A DNA stretch of 64,000 bases, taken from assembly GCA_958496175.1 (NCBI GenBank), contig OY292274.1:34387482-34451481 (forward strand), in the 5' to 3' direction. This document shows, piece by piece, positions 32,562-44,973 of the stretch. Source of the stretch: Sisyra terminalis. Its lineage: Eukaryota; Arthropoda; Insecta; Neuroptera; Sisyridae. Under the pieces are notes generated by a model, which had not been told where the DNA came from, searched no databases, and was given only the letters and a program-made list of their open reading frames with translations. Made by a program: the position numbers and the translations under genes. How positions within the stretch are numbered: position 1 is the first letter of the stretch; each line of letters opens with the position of its first letter.

Positions 32562-33198
32562 GGATCCTTCTGATCACACCCCTATTATCTATTTCATCCA
32601 ATAGCCGTCCAAGCTTTATGAGATCAATATCTGGAACATCTCTATGGGAGGAGTTAAGTAACAATAGGGAGTGTTCAAATATTTCATCTTAAAGTAATAA
32701 ATGGTACTCGATGCAATTATTTTCAAATATTTGTTTCTATTTCATTTAGATCTTCATGAGGTAATGGTAAACAGAATCATAACAGTAGGTCAATTCGTAG
32801 GTATATATTTTCTTAAAGTAACACCAACAATCAATAATTTTTAAATGTCTATAATAAAATAATATTCTTGTGTATAATCAAAACGACAAATTGGATGCGT
32901 GTCTAAATTAGCAAAGCTAAAAAGTTCAAAAATACGGTTGAATATTTTAAATGAATCTCAAACTTAGAACAGTGAAACAAGGGGGTGGGTGAGTGGTTGA
33001 GTAATTGTTGAAAAAGATTGGATGTTTTTCCTGAACGACGACTTTAAATTTATTATATACATAATATTGCTCGTACCAATCGGTGGAATGCACCAAGTCC
33101 AATAAAATAGCTAAGGGAGGAAGGAAAATGCCATCAAAACAGTCCCAGTCTGCTTCTCTACCTCTAATAATGCAACTATCTGTGTATATCGGTGACAA
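32562..33198 (-). other. Unrecognised coding-like stretches, minus strand
   Basis: On the minus strand, after an acceptor-like TTTAAG near 32700, a frame reads EIFEHSLLLLNSSH and continues through VPDIDLIKLGRLLDEIDNRG to an in-frame TAG near 32560, preceded by a weak donor (GTAGAG). Local base composition is less AT-rich than the flanks. A second minus-strand frame at about 33180-32990 (GREADWDCFDGIF, LLDLVHSTDWYEQYY) lies upstream. I recognise neither, cannot link them by convincing splice sites, and they may be chance or relics of a transposon. Confidence 0.2.
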
Positions 33199-33854
33199 CG
33201 CACGATTATTTTTATAGATGAATAGAATTCAGGATAAAGGAGAGAAATACTGAAATTGAAAATACTAAAGGCATTTTTAAACTCTTCCCTCCTTCTAATA
33301 CCTGCATGCTAAATAATTATGTCAAATATGTCTTTTTAAACTAAATAAAGCAATAGCTTTTTAGCTAAAATGAGGACAAATAAATGGCATAAATAATATG
33401 ATAATGGTGAAGAGCTACTATAAATTTAATAAAATCTTCCTTTTTAAAAAAAAGGAAGTACAATAGTTAATCAATAATGTTCAGAGAAATAACGGAAAAT
33501 CAATAAAATATATGTTGTTATTTATATAAATTTAAATATTATTTTTAATAAGAAACAATCAAGATAAGTTGAACTTGGAATATAACGAATGCTTTGTTTT
33601 TAAGAACCGTTTCAATGAATTTATATTTCAATGTACTCATTGTAATCGCGAAAACACCAACTTTACTAATTAAGTCAATTAGTAGATATATTTCTTCAAT
33701 TATCCATGAATAATGTTCTCTTTTTACAGTAAGTAGTAAGTATTCAGCAATTTATACTTTTATCCAAATAATTACCAATTACTGCCATAATAAATTATAA
33801 TGTTATAGTGATCTTAAAATTTTATGGAAACGAAAATAAACTTTTTTTTAATTG

Positions 33855-33978
33855 TTTTTTATCGTCGCTTTATTAACTACTACGGTCTTTAGGGTTAAAA
33901 AAATACATAATCGAGAAATATTGAAAATTTTTAAAAACGAGGATCGAACATTTTAACCACTCGACCACCAGTAGGCCA
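33855..33978 (-). repeat. tRNA-derived SINE copy
   Basis: Minus-strand copy: GGCCTACTGGTGGTCGAGTG head, CGATCCTCG in place of the B-box flank, ATATTTCTCGATTATG, and AAAGCGACG tail. The B-box region carries a short deletion. Confidence 0.75.
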
Positions 33979-34113
33979 AAAATAAACTGTAATTTTAATT
34001 TATAAAAAACGCAAGAAGACAAAAGATTCCCGACCTAATTAAGACCTTTAATTTAAAAACTATCGTTACATACCTTTTACTTAGTATTTTAAGATATTCA
34101 AAATCATTGCAGC

Positions 34114-34652
34114 CAGAGCTGTCAGAAAAAGTATCTTAGTTACTTTAAAGTATCTAAGATACTGTATCTTAGTTTCTTTTTTTCTGACAAAATGTAACTA
34201 GCATCTTACATACTTTTTAAAAAGAACTTTATCTTATAACTTAAAAAGTACCTTTTATACGCAAAAGCAACTTAGATACCGAGATACCGAGTGTTTATAC
34301 CTCTAATATTAACCTTTTATCGTTTTAAAGTGTGTTGTGTTGACAGGAATTAGGCATACTTTCCTTTCTCCAAAATTATCAAAGATAAGAAATACTCGTA
34401 CTTTATCTGTTTACCTTACAACTTTACCTAATAACTTATGCAACTTAGCACATGCTTAATATACAAAGTCAGTATATCTAGTATGCAAATGTATCTTTTT
34501 AAATATCTTTAAAAGTAACTTAGGATAAGTATTTCAAGTCCTTTTTGTTGAAAATAACTTATAAGATATCCTAAGTAACTTCGGGTACTTTTAAAAAAAG
34601 TAACTTATCTAGTATTGGTAGATGCTTTGATGAAGTATCTTTTATACCTCTG
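34114..34652. mobile_element. hAT-like element built of AAGTATCTTA-type words
   Basis: Ends CAGAGCTGTCAGAAAAAGTA and AAGTATCTTTTATACCTCTG, imperfect inverted repeats starting CAGAG. The interior is dense in AAGTAACTTA and AAGTATCTTA words in both orientations, a pattern known in some hAT families. Flanks ATTGCAGC and AGTGCTTC agree only 5/8, so the duplication is decayed or the boundary is off. Confidence 0.6.
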
Positions 34653-35213
34653 AGTGCTTCAAATTACTTAGTGGAAAACATGATTAGATGATCGGGGTCT
34701 TCGATCCCAAAATTGAACTAGTCGAACTATATCTTGTTCACTGGTTGCTGAAATTGCTCGACTACTCACTACTTTACTCGACCCCTAACTCTTTTAGTTC
34801 CCATACAGACACGATGCTATTATTTGTCCTTTCCTTAGACCCCCAATTCTTTTGCTTAATTTTGCCACAATAGGTAACACTGCCCTTGTAGGTATGTGAA
34901 CATATTTTTTGAATAGTCATGTAGGTGAGGCAGGGACTCAGGAAATACAATAAGCCTAAGGGTGCAGTGTTGAAGCTCTCCAAACCTCGACCTGATCAAG
35001 TGCACCAAAAAAAAAAACATGTACCTACTATAATTTGGTCTATCTTTCGTGCGGTAGGTAATATTTATACGGAGGTCACAGAAAATATGACGCAACACAA
35101 CGAAATGAAGAGGGTGGAGGATCAGCACAGGTGAAATTTCAAGTGGCACTTTTTTTTATGAAGGGTCTTAAAGCCCTCAGAATCGATAAGTAGCATATTT
35201 GTAGATTATAGAT

Positions 35214-36689
35214 CAGGGGTGGGCAAACTTAATGACTATATGATTAAACTGTATGATTGACAATAGTTTTTCTCATTTACACTCGATCGAAAATTCGATC
35301 TCTTCGAAAACTGAGTCAAATTAAAAACAAATACATATTTAAGGGGTTGCAAAGGTTTAGTCGAAGATAAATAGCTTATTTTTTTCCATGTAAAAAAAAT
35401 TTTTTTTTAAATTTTTATTATCTTAAACATACACATTTGACAAAGAAATTCTGAAATTTTTATAGAACAATATCTAAAACTCCGCCATTACGATGTCATT
35501 TCCGGTGACCCTTCGGAAAAAAGGTGTGTCCGCGTTGACAGTAAAACTCATGACCGAATCATCCGTAAAAATAAATGAAAAAGTATGTTTTAGTTAAGAC
35601 CGTAAACTAGAACTTAGATGAAGGGAAGAAAATTAAAAATGAATTTTTGGATAGCATCTTTACAAACATGCAATTTTGATGAAATTTGCTGTATATTTTT
35701 TTAAATAGTTGTAATTGAAAAAAAATCCTTCGCCCAAGTCCTTGTCAATTGTATCTCGAAGACCTGTGTAAAATTTCATCAAAATCGATTGAGTATCTAG
35801 TTCCCAGGAAATTTTGACAACCGACTTTGAAGATACAGTTCCGAGAAAAACGCGACAATCACGAAGTATAAATGACAGGAGAACGAACGCTGTATTGCAA
35901 AGTTATCCACAAAATGAGGGCATAGTGCAGAGGACTCTAGTGTCAATAGTATACAAGTATGAAAATAAGCACCAAAAAAAATTTCATATAATTCACAACA
36001 GATTAATCATTTCAATAAAAAATTGTTTCCTAAACATAAGTAGAATTAAATAATAATAAATTTATGTTATATTAAAGGTATTAAATTATATGAAGAACAT
36101 GAATGTAACGTTTTGACAGCTTTAGCTTCATTTTGAATTATAATAACAAAAAAGTGAACAACCAATAACAATTCAGTACATAAAGTGGCATAAAGTTAGT
36201 CATGTTTCTTAGCGATGATTCGCTAATGGTGGCCAAAAAAATTACTAAACTATGTTTGAATTTTTGAGGACATGTGAACTAACAAATTGCTTATCTCGTT
36301 CGTTCTCCTGTTATTTATTCTTCGTGGCGACAATAGACGAGCAGCTGCACCGATATACCTCCGAAATTATTACTTGAACCAACTTGAAAGTTTAGAACAA
36401 TATTCTAGAGATGTTGTAGAAATTAATAAGATAAGAAAAATATGTTTTTTTGAAGCTCTGAAACCCATGTAAACCCTTAAAGAGAGAATTTGAAGGGAGT
36501 ATTAGAAGCACTATTTGGGAATCAGTAATACCGTTGTAGAATAGATGCGTATTTAATTTTAAGTTCAAGTTTCAATTAAACTTTTGTACACACTTTCAAT
36601 TAAAAGATTTGAAATTTACCAAAAAAAATATTTAAAATGCCTGTGATCGACTGACGACCTGTTCGCGATCAACCGTTTACTCACCCCTG
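35214..36689. mobile_element. 1.5-kb hAT-like element with 8-bp target duplication
   Basis: Ends CAGGGGTGGGCAAACTTA and GTTTACTCACCCCTG. Flanks TTATAGAT (35206-35213) and TTATAGAC (36690-36697) match 7/8. The left end and the right subterminal block (TTTAAAATGCCTG then GATCGACTG) are shared with 1119-1442. No intact transposase is present; it is enlarged by an unrelated repeat at about 35827-36256. Confidence 0.7.
35827..36256. repeat. Repeat nested in the hAT-like element
   Basis: The blocks ATAAATGACAGGAGAACGAA, GTATTGCAAAGT, and GTTTCTTAGCGATGATTCGC recur in reverse orientation at about 54340-54590 in a brahma intron. Its absence from the related element at 1119-1442 suggests insertion. 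Confidence 0.55.
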
Positions 36690-39239
36690 TTATAGACGAT
36701 ACATCAGTAAAGTTAATAGGCTCATATTGTACACAAACTTACTCGTGATATTACTCATGATATTAGAGCTTTTGTAGAGATTACGTATGGATTTTTTTTG
36801 TCAATATTAATATTAAAAGGACTTACGATGCTGATAATTTTTTATTTCTAAAATATTTAATACAGGAATTTATACTATTTATGCTCCTGTAAAAAGTATG
36901 TTTTAAAAATGTACAAACCCTTAAATAAAATACTGACTAGCAATTTTACAACTGTATGTAAAAAATTACAAACTATTTTTGTAAATCTACACTTTTTAAT
37001 TTATAAATCGAAGATATTTATATAGATGCCTAGATACCATTTAATTAGAAAATTAGTTTTAAACTTTCAAACGTTTAAAAATATAAAAGTAAAGAAAATA
37101 TATTTTTCTGTTACAAATTACCTAGTGTTATTGTACACAATTAGTTACCAAGAAACATTTTTGAAACCAAATATAGGCACAGAATGTATTTAATAAATAA
37201 AGTAGTTGTTACCGGGGGTATTGGAAGTATCGAGCTTTCAACTAAAGAAATTAAAATTTACCGTCAGTGTCAATTTTGGACCTCTTCCTATTTATGATGT
37301 AAATTTTTGTGTGAATTTCTAAAATATTTTAATGTTACAATGGCCTTACAATTTGAAGTAGGAAAAGTAAGTTAACGGAATTACATTACTATACTTTGAC
37401 CCCTTAACATATTGACTGCATTTGTAATAGCTACTGTTTCAGACCATTATTTAATAAATTAGATTAGTATTTTTCTTTAATGTTCTTCCACTTGGTAATA
37501 GTTGGATTAGATCTTCCCAACATTCGTTCACATTTCGTGTCTGAGTTTCGATCGTTGTTGATAACATGAGGTTGTCATCGTTATACACCCAAACACATAT
37601 ACAACAACAATAATAATAAATACTCTGCTACCGTCTACAAGGGATGACGGCAAAAATTCTTCAACAGCCTTAGCTAGTGTTACAATTGTCGCGAGTATTA
37701 AAGCATGCAAATATAAATGAATTATCATTTTAATACCAAGTGTTTAACTTCAATAAAATTTAAATAAAATAAATTTCTACAAAAATTACATTTTTGGTTT
37801 TAAAATTTTGCAGATTTAATTGTTGCAAGTGGCTTAAACAGTTGAAAACTTGTAAGTAAAAATTATTAAAACAAATAATTTTGTCCCAATTTGTATGTGA
37901 AAATCAGAAGCAAATATGCAATTGAAAATTTACATAAAAACTTAATTTATTTATTTTAAATACTCGAGAATAATAAATCATATCTAAGCTAAGTCTTGTT
38001 AAATTTGGCTTAACCATTGTAAGCTTCAATAAAACCTATTTTAGGCATGTGCAAGCTAATTTCAATTACATACGGTACATTATATTATCCATTCGGTTCT
38101 AAGTCATCCCTTATGGTTCATTGATCGGATGCGATAATAATTACTTCATTTTGGGGGGTGCGAGATTTTTTACAAGGGAATTGAGGGCGTGTGATGTTCC
38201 CAATCAAATTAAGCAGGTGTTGATACGAATGTAACATTTGTTCCGATTAATCGCTAAATGAAGGACAATTTTCCGACTAGATGTCTTCATGTACACGTGT
38301 ATAACGCTGAAGAAATAAAGTTTGCACGTGCACTTTTCAGAAAATTGTCATCGTATCGTCATCCCTCTTTGTTTGAAGAATAGTGTTGATGAAAAAGGGT
38401 GTCTCACCGCAGAACGGCAATGGCGTGTACTATCGCATCCCTAGAGTGCCACAAATCATTCCGTCACTCATAATCCTTTAATACAAATGTTTCTATTTAT
38501 TTTTGTATCCTCTACTTGTCCACCCTAAAAATACAATGAGATCCCTTTCTGTATTTACATTATAATTATATCAAAAAAAAAAAAATGATTTTTCGACAAA
38601 TTCACCCTTTAGAAATCAAGTCATATTCAAAGTGAAAAAGCTATGGTTTGCCAATTTATATTTCCTAACATACGAGATCTACTTTAATTTAACATAATAA
38701 TGTACATTGTAAATAATATGTTATCGTTAAAATATACACTAATAAGGTAGTATTGCTAGTGATATAACTACCCTAACTACCCATTTTAAAAATTCTTAGG
38801 AATTCAATAAAAATGAGGAACTTCTTTAAGTTCTAGTTTAATGTTTGTTTTAAACGGATTTTTGTCGTTCAACATGACGTGTGTGTACTCTTATTAAAAA
38901 AAAATCCATATGGATTTTTGTTGGAAACCACATGGAAAAAGGATGGATTTACGTAGGAAACTATAAAGGAAAGGATGAATTTATGTGGATTCATATGGAA
39001 AATAAAAAGAGTCAGAGCTAGAGACAATAACTCTAGTTAACAAACAATAAAAGAACCTACCTTCATTTTTAATTTAACCCTTATTTTTATTTTAAATTAC
39101 AATGTAGATATTTCTGTCATCCGCTCATCTGAGAATTACAAGATATTACACGCCAAAGTTTTATTTTTTTCCATTGACGCCATGAATTTGCACAATTTCA
39201 AAGAAAACGTTTACGTTGCAAACCGTATGTGTGTTATTT

Positions 39240-40135
39240 ATCATTATTTTAAATTAGTCCTATAAAATCTTAGATAATCAAAAACAACTTGGTTTATTTT
39301 TAATTTAAGGTCTCCTTAAGTGTTTTAATCAGCAAATTCTCGCATCTTTTTTATTTACATTAATTGCATTCGGATGAATTCTTTAGTCGTTTCCCATGTA
39401 GTTTCCTAGTGGATTCATATGGGAATCCACATAGTAGTATCAAATAATTTCCATAGTATTTTCCCATTAAAAATTATAGGACAGCACTATAAATTCCTTA
39501 CCAGAACCTTATTTTAGTTATTTCATTATTAATTGTTTTTCATTTATTTTGTTATGTAATGTAAAATTAAGCTTATGCTGAAGAATATGCTTTTTATTTT
39601 TATTAAAGGGAAAATATTTTCGATGGAGGTGGAAACGGACAATGTCCTTTGCGATATTGAATTATATAATTAACACTGGAGAACAAACTTAATTTAACAT
39701 TCCATAACAAAATATATGAAAATCAATTAATATTGAAGTAACTAAAATGAAATTCTGGTGAGGAATTTATAGAGTTTATTTATTTATGGAATTTATGTTA
39801 AGGAATATTTTAGTACTGTCCTATAATTTTTATAGGAAAATACTGTGGAAATCATTTGATATTACTATGCGGATTCGTATGGAAATCTACATAGGAAACC
39901 ATATTGAAATCCACATAAAAATTCATCCGAAAATACCCCATAGGGATTCACATGGATTTTCTTGGCATGTTTTTTTTTTTTTTTTTGATACGGTATGTCT
40001 TATTACAAATAATGTAAGTTAAAACACCACGAGAATTTGTTATTTAAACGCTTAAGGAGACGTTGAATCAAAAACTGCGTAAATTAAAAATAAACTAAGT
40101 TGTTTTTGGCTATCTGATTGTATATGAAATGAAAG
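39240..40135. repeat. Large foldback: long diverged inverted repeat
   Basis: Left-arm blocks AATCAAAAACAACTTGGTTT, GGTCTCCTTAAGTGTTTTAA and CATATGGGAATCCACATAGT, then ATTTCCATAGTATTTTCC, pair in reverse order with right-arm ATTACTATGCGGATTCGTAT, CTTAAGGAGACG and AACTAAGTTGTTTTTGGCTA. Arms are roughly 300-400 bp around a centre near 39650. Further GGATT-CATATGGAAA words lie outside at 38900-39000. No coding frame is convincing. Confidence 0.65.
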
Positions 40136-41092
40136 TTAAAAAATAGGAGGAAAAAACAAAGTTAATGAATATCGTATTATATACTTTAACTAGTGAGTGT
40201 AAATGCTATCGTTATAAAACAATGTTGGTGTATACATTAATGACACATTAATAACTCCAAAATATTTAGATACCTTTTAATTATAGTTTTGAACCCGTTA
40301 GTGTTCCTATATGCTCCAAATTGACCAATTTTAGGAAGTTTGAACTGTTTTCCCTGGATGGCAGTTATCTACAGTTCATATCTTTCATTAAATCATCTTT
40401 TTTTTTAAGTTTTTTGGTTACTCACTTTTAGTATATTCTTAATTTTTTCTTAAGTTTTCTACACCTTGAGAAACTATTTTAGTTTTCTTACAGATGCTTC
40501 CTAATTAATTAGTTGATCAGAATTTACAAAAAGCGTATTAACTAGGTATAATGATTCTCTCTTATCATGATTTTAAAGTATGCATATAGGTATGATTTAA
40601 ATCTTAATTTTATCAAATTGGTACAAAATATTAAATTCAAAATATAATTTGCTCCTGAATTACTCGATTACACTCATTTTACAACCCATAAATAATGAAT
40701 GATTTTATTTATGTTTTATGATAAAATGTGTTTTTGTTGAACAATATTTGTGAATAGAATAAGTATTACAAATAAAAGTTGACATAGTTATTCCAATTGC
40801 GTTTGATTTTTACTTCAAAATTCGTGAATATACTTGGAATACACAAGTAAAGTAGAAGGGTTCTGAATTTGACGCGTAACTTATAATAGATATGTTAAAA
40901 TTTAACTTGAGCTTGTATATTTTTCATGTGATTTTTTCAAGTAAATTTCAATCAATAACCTTATTGGTTTTTTACTGTTGTTTGGAATTTTAAATACAAT
41001 AATAATTTAAAACGAAAGAGCTCTTAGTAGTTTTCTTTAAAACTCTATTAACATGATTTTTATAAATATTAACATGATTTTTTATATTATAG

Positions 41093-41584
41093 TTTGAATT
41101 TGAATACAAACCATCATCTTCGAGAAATTGGGAAATACCAAAATCGTTTCCCCCACATCCGTGTCAACGAACGGGAGCTACAAAAATTATAAGTAATGAT
41201 CGAGGGCATTTACTACCAGATGTAAAACGACCAAAAACCTCTCCATGGGGTGATTTCAAAAGTACATGGCAATATCCACGAAGAATTACTAGAGATTATA
41301 GTAAAGACATTATTCTCGTATTTAAGCAAATCCAAATATGCGACTTAAATTATTTTTCCGTTAAAGTTAAAAAATTGGAAGAACCGAAACTAAAACGTAT
41401 TAAACTCTGGGCAGAGCAATGCAAACGTAAGCCAGTAATTCCCTTACCCGATTATGCACTAACGCGCAAAGAAATAGAAGCAAGACTAAAAACTGAAAAC
41501 CCAGACACTACTATACGCGAAGAAGAAAAACCATCAGAAATTATTGAAAGTAAGCCCAAATTCGACAACGAGCCTGTAATTGAG
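41093..41584 (+). CDS. Cfap126: Flattop/CFAP126-like protein, conserved exon
   Basis: After acceptor ATTATAG an exon of 492 nt is open in one frame to GAG|GTTTGT. The part YKPSSSRNWEIP, then TKIISNDRGHLLPDV, KTSPWGDFKSTWQYP corresponds to vertebrate Flattop (QIIANDRGHLLPSV, SPWGSFMGTWQMP), the family's hallmark segment. Flattop is a microtubule inner/associated protein of motile cilia and sperm tails that helps position basal bodies. The few N-terminal residues upstream must lie in another exon that I could not identify. After the conserved part comes a Lys/Glu/Pro-rich tail (KRKPVIPLPDYALTRKEIEA). The reading phase at the donor is 0, as at the exon beginning 44974, which probably continues the gene. 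Recognition is by motif recall. Confidence 0.75.
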
Positions 41585-42996
41585 GTTTGTATATTTATTG
41601 ATTCATGATTAACTTAAAAATTGAGGACCAGAAAAGAATGCCATCACTATAAAGAAAAATTGTGACCATACAGGCAATTTGATGAAGCTATCATTAAAGC
41701 AGTAATTTAAATATAAAAAGAGCAGCTTTTAAGCATGCTAAAAATGCAGAATAATTATCAAAATAATATTAAAATTTAAACATTATGATCAATTTAAATC
41801 GGTTAACCCAATGGACTCAAAATGAGCAACAAATAAAATTCTGGAATATTTACTCAGAAGGCAAATTTTCAAAAAATTTGATAAAGAAACCTCTTAAAAA
41901 GCGTAATAAAAGACTTCCAAAATGCTGGTAGGTCGTTTTACGGGACACTGCAATTTGAGAAAACATCTCTAAACTATAGGGAATAGACAGGAAAAACAGT
42001 TTCGTCCTCTACCTAACAAAATCTGCACACTGGATTGCCCACATACACTCTAGTTATATGCAGATCTTTCTTCAGTCCGCAGTGACCGATGATTAGATCT
42101 GTTATCACTCTGATTTGCTTTCTAGTAAGATCAAGTATTTCAGTAGTTAAATATAGGGATTCGGTTTTCATAATTTTTTACTATGTTTTTGTTAGGGTTG
42201 TTCTTTTATATTGAGCAGTGATTTTTATAAATAGATATCTATTCTTTGATGTTATTTTTCACTGCCTATAGGTACATATACTTACAGGTATTTCTTATGT
42301 ATGGGCATAAAGCTGAGAAATTTCTCCACTTATTTACTCAATAACGCTCGAAAAATTAGAAATTTTGCTATGAATTTCAATCTCGATGAAATTTAAAATA
42401 TCAAATACTTTAATATTTGACATAGGTACTTAAACAGCTTACACTTTTTTGTTGGACAATCCTTTTGTTTTTAGAAAAATTGATGTTTACTGCCTATTCA
42501 GTTTATAGACTACCAAAGCTCAGTATTAAATCTTATCTTACTTTTAACTAAATCTGAGTAGAACTCCGAAAATCCTAGTCAATTTAATGGGAAACGGGAA
42601 ATATTTCAACGAGCAATCTTTGATTCATAATAAAAATCGGCAGTCTTTATGAAAGTACTCTTGCAAAAGATAAGAAATAACAAAACTCAACTCTAACCAA
42701 GTCGTATGGTTGTTGATCATCTATTGTAGGATTTAAACGATCTCTCTCATTTCCTTATTATTTCTTTCTTAATCGATGACTCAAGTACCAAAAAACTTTA
42801 AGATGCACCGTCTCGATTAAATGGCAATCCTCCAGTTGCGGTTACTGAATGAAAAGTGTGGATGACACTACATCGACATTTTATAGCGCATTTGCACACT
42901 ATACTTATATTTATATAATTTACTTTATAATAAAAATGTGTTCTAAACGACAAAAATAAAGTGATCTCCTTGATGATCGCAAATAAAGATTTAAAA

Positions 42997-43262
42997 GGGC
43001 ATCCATTAATTGCGTGAGACGTTTAGGGGAGAGAGGGTGATTTCGGTAAATATCACGTAATTTTTTAAAACTGTACTTTTAAATAAATCTAATGTAATCT
43101 TATTTTGGATCTAATGATCGAAGCACAGATTTACATTGCAAGTACCTACGCTTTTTAAAAAATCTCACGTCATATTAGGGGAGGGAGTCGAGTAAAACCT
43201 CACGAAATCTTACCAAGAGTCGAAAAATAGCTAAAATTGTCTCACGTAATTAATGGATGCCC
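42997..43262. mobile_element. MITE with 24-bp terminal inverted repeats
   Basis: Begins GGGCATCCATTAATTGCGTG then AGAC and ends with the reverse complement differing at one base. The subterminal parts repeat TCACGTAAT, TCACGTCAT and TTAGGGGAG words. It is 266 bp with no coding capacity. I could not settle the target duplication. Similar 'GGGCATCCATTAATTACGTGA' ends are, from memory, widespread in insect genomes. Confidence 0.75.
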
Positions 43263-44021
43263 CCTAAACTCGTAAGATGTTGTAATTAATTTCTGCTACC
43301 AGTATATATTTTACCAAAAACAAAAACCTTCCATTAAAGCCGAGGAAAATATTCTCAAAATTACTTAATTTCTAAACCGTTTTTCCTATATAGCAGCAAA
43401 ACCGTCGAAAAATTCATTAAACTGGTGGACATAAATGTTGGTAAACGGTTAATTGCCGAGTTTTCCAACAATTTCGAATGCATAAGAGAAAACCGTTGAG
43501 AAAATAAATTTATTTATTATTATTTTGAAATAAATTTTCCTTCAAAATTACGGTTTATAAGTTTACATCTTATTTTCATCTCAATTTGAATAATTTTCGG
43601 AAATTTAGTTTTTTCTAATAATTTCCATCACATACGGTGCGAAATAGGGTCATAACAACATCGATTCGAATGAATCTGGCCCCTCAATTTTCAGTATTTT
43701 CTCGAGGGCAAATGGCATCTGATAAATATGTGATATATTGTTGTTTTTTATTTCTTGACCCACTGACAATCACCTCTTAAACTTACGACATATATCGATT
43801 TCGTGACAGAATTTAGAGTCCTGAAGATGCAGTTCGAAGAGATTGCGAAACCACTATACAAAAACACAGTTTGGTTTTGAATTTTCACTTATTATAATTT
43901 TTCAATATATTTAATTTTATCGACAAATTCAAAATCTTTAAATTTTAAAAATCACTCTCGTTGAGGATTTCCTAGATTGTATTTTCATTGAATGTCTAGG
44001 TTTCTTCTTTTTTATCTTTAT

Positions 44022-44176
44022 TTTCCGTCGCTTTATAATTATCAAGGTCTTATAGCTACTCTAGGGTTAAAAAAATCCATAAAACGAGAAATATCGAAAA
44101 TTTGCTTTATACGAGATTCGAATCCAACACCTACCGATTTTGGAGCGGCCACCTTGACCACTCAGCCATCAATACG
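44022..44176 (-). repeat. tRNA-derived SINE copy
   Basis: Minus strand: TGATGGCTGAGTGGTCAAGG head with intact A box, GGATTCGAATC B box, CGATATTTCTCG, CCCTAGAGTAGCT and AAAGCGACGG tail. One of the better copies, with a slightly altered middle. Confidence 0.8.
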
Positions 44177-44973
44177 TTTGAATTCTATTTTTTGCTAAAA
44201 TTAATTGCACTACTTAGTTAATTTATTAATACTATTAATAGCAAGCAAAAATCAACGTTTTTAGATTTTCAAACAGTTATTCAAAACTTTACATCTTAGG
44301 GTGAAGTGGGATTAATGGAGCAATTAGAACTTAATTTATCGTCCTCCTTAAATGATGCTTATAATTTCTTTAGGTCTAAACTTATAGAATTTCAAATTAT
44401 ATTTTTTTAAAATTAGCTTTAGCCAATTCATGATCACTCCGTTTGTATACAATTTCTTATTGAATGATGACATAAATTTGGAGTTTTCAAAATTTTCTAC
44501 TATCCGGGGGATAGTAGGTATAATTATACCCGATTTGTTTTATCTTAAACTAAAGAAAAAAATAACTTTTCAAGTCCGTTGCAACCTGTAACTTTGAATT
44601 TTACCCAGTATCAGTTTGGGCAGTAACGACGGTTACAGTCGAAGTTACATGTTGAAATAAAACCAACTCAACTAACTAAAGTATAAGTCAACTCTTATAT
44701 ACTGTACATACTGCTTCATTGTTATTTCTTTATCTTTTTTGGAAAATTTTGAATGGTGGCATTCTTTTATATATCTTAATTTTGTAAATCTATAGATACA
44801 TATTTAATCAATAGTTCAATTTTATTTTTAGAAATCAGTTTGTCCAATTCATGGTTTCGATTAAATTTATTTTTGATTTATTGTTATGTATTAATATATT
44901 TTGATTAAAATAATTTGTTATCAAAAATTTGCACACTTCTTATGGGGATTCAACTAATTTGAAATATAATTAG

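Larger units (their letters stand above)
27066..41092. other. 14-kb interval without a recognised gene
   Basis: The interval between the bHLH gene and the CFAP126-like exon holds SINEs, MITEs, four hAT-like elements, tandem repeats and a large foldback, all listed separately. Developmental bHLH genes often have large flanking regulatory DNA or long first introns, so part may belong to the bHLH gene. Two minus-strand stretches (32562-32700 and about 32990-33180) look more coding-like than their surroundings but are not recognised. Confidence 0.55.
41585..44973 (+). other. Probable intron of the CFAP126-like gene
   Basis: Contains a MITE-like element (42997-43262) and a SINE copy (44022-44176). 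No further conserved exon is visible, though a small one could be missed. If the two flanking coding blocks are separate genes, this is intergenic. Confidence 0.5.

Noticed and set aside
34856..35149. Overlapping ORFs on both strands
   Set aside because: No recognisable domain, no splice support and poor composition for coding sequence.
37528..37728. Small minus-strand ORF starting with a hydrophobic segment
   Set aside because: Signal-peptide-like, but no conserved mature part, no clear splice partner and AT-rich; kept only as a hint in a finding.
41318..41366. A 49-bp intron within the CFAP126-like exon
   Set aside because: Removing it would shift the frame, whereas reading through keeps one open frame.
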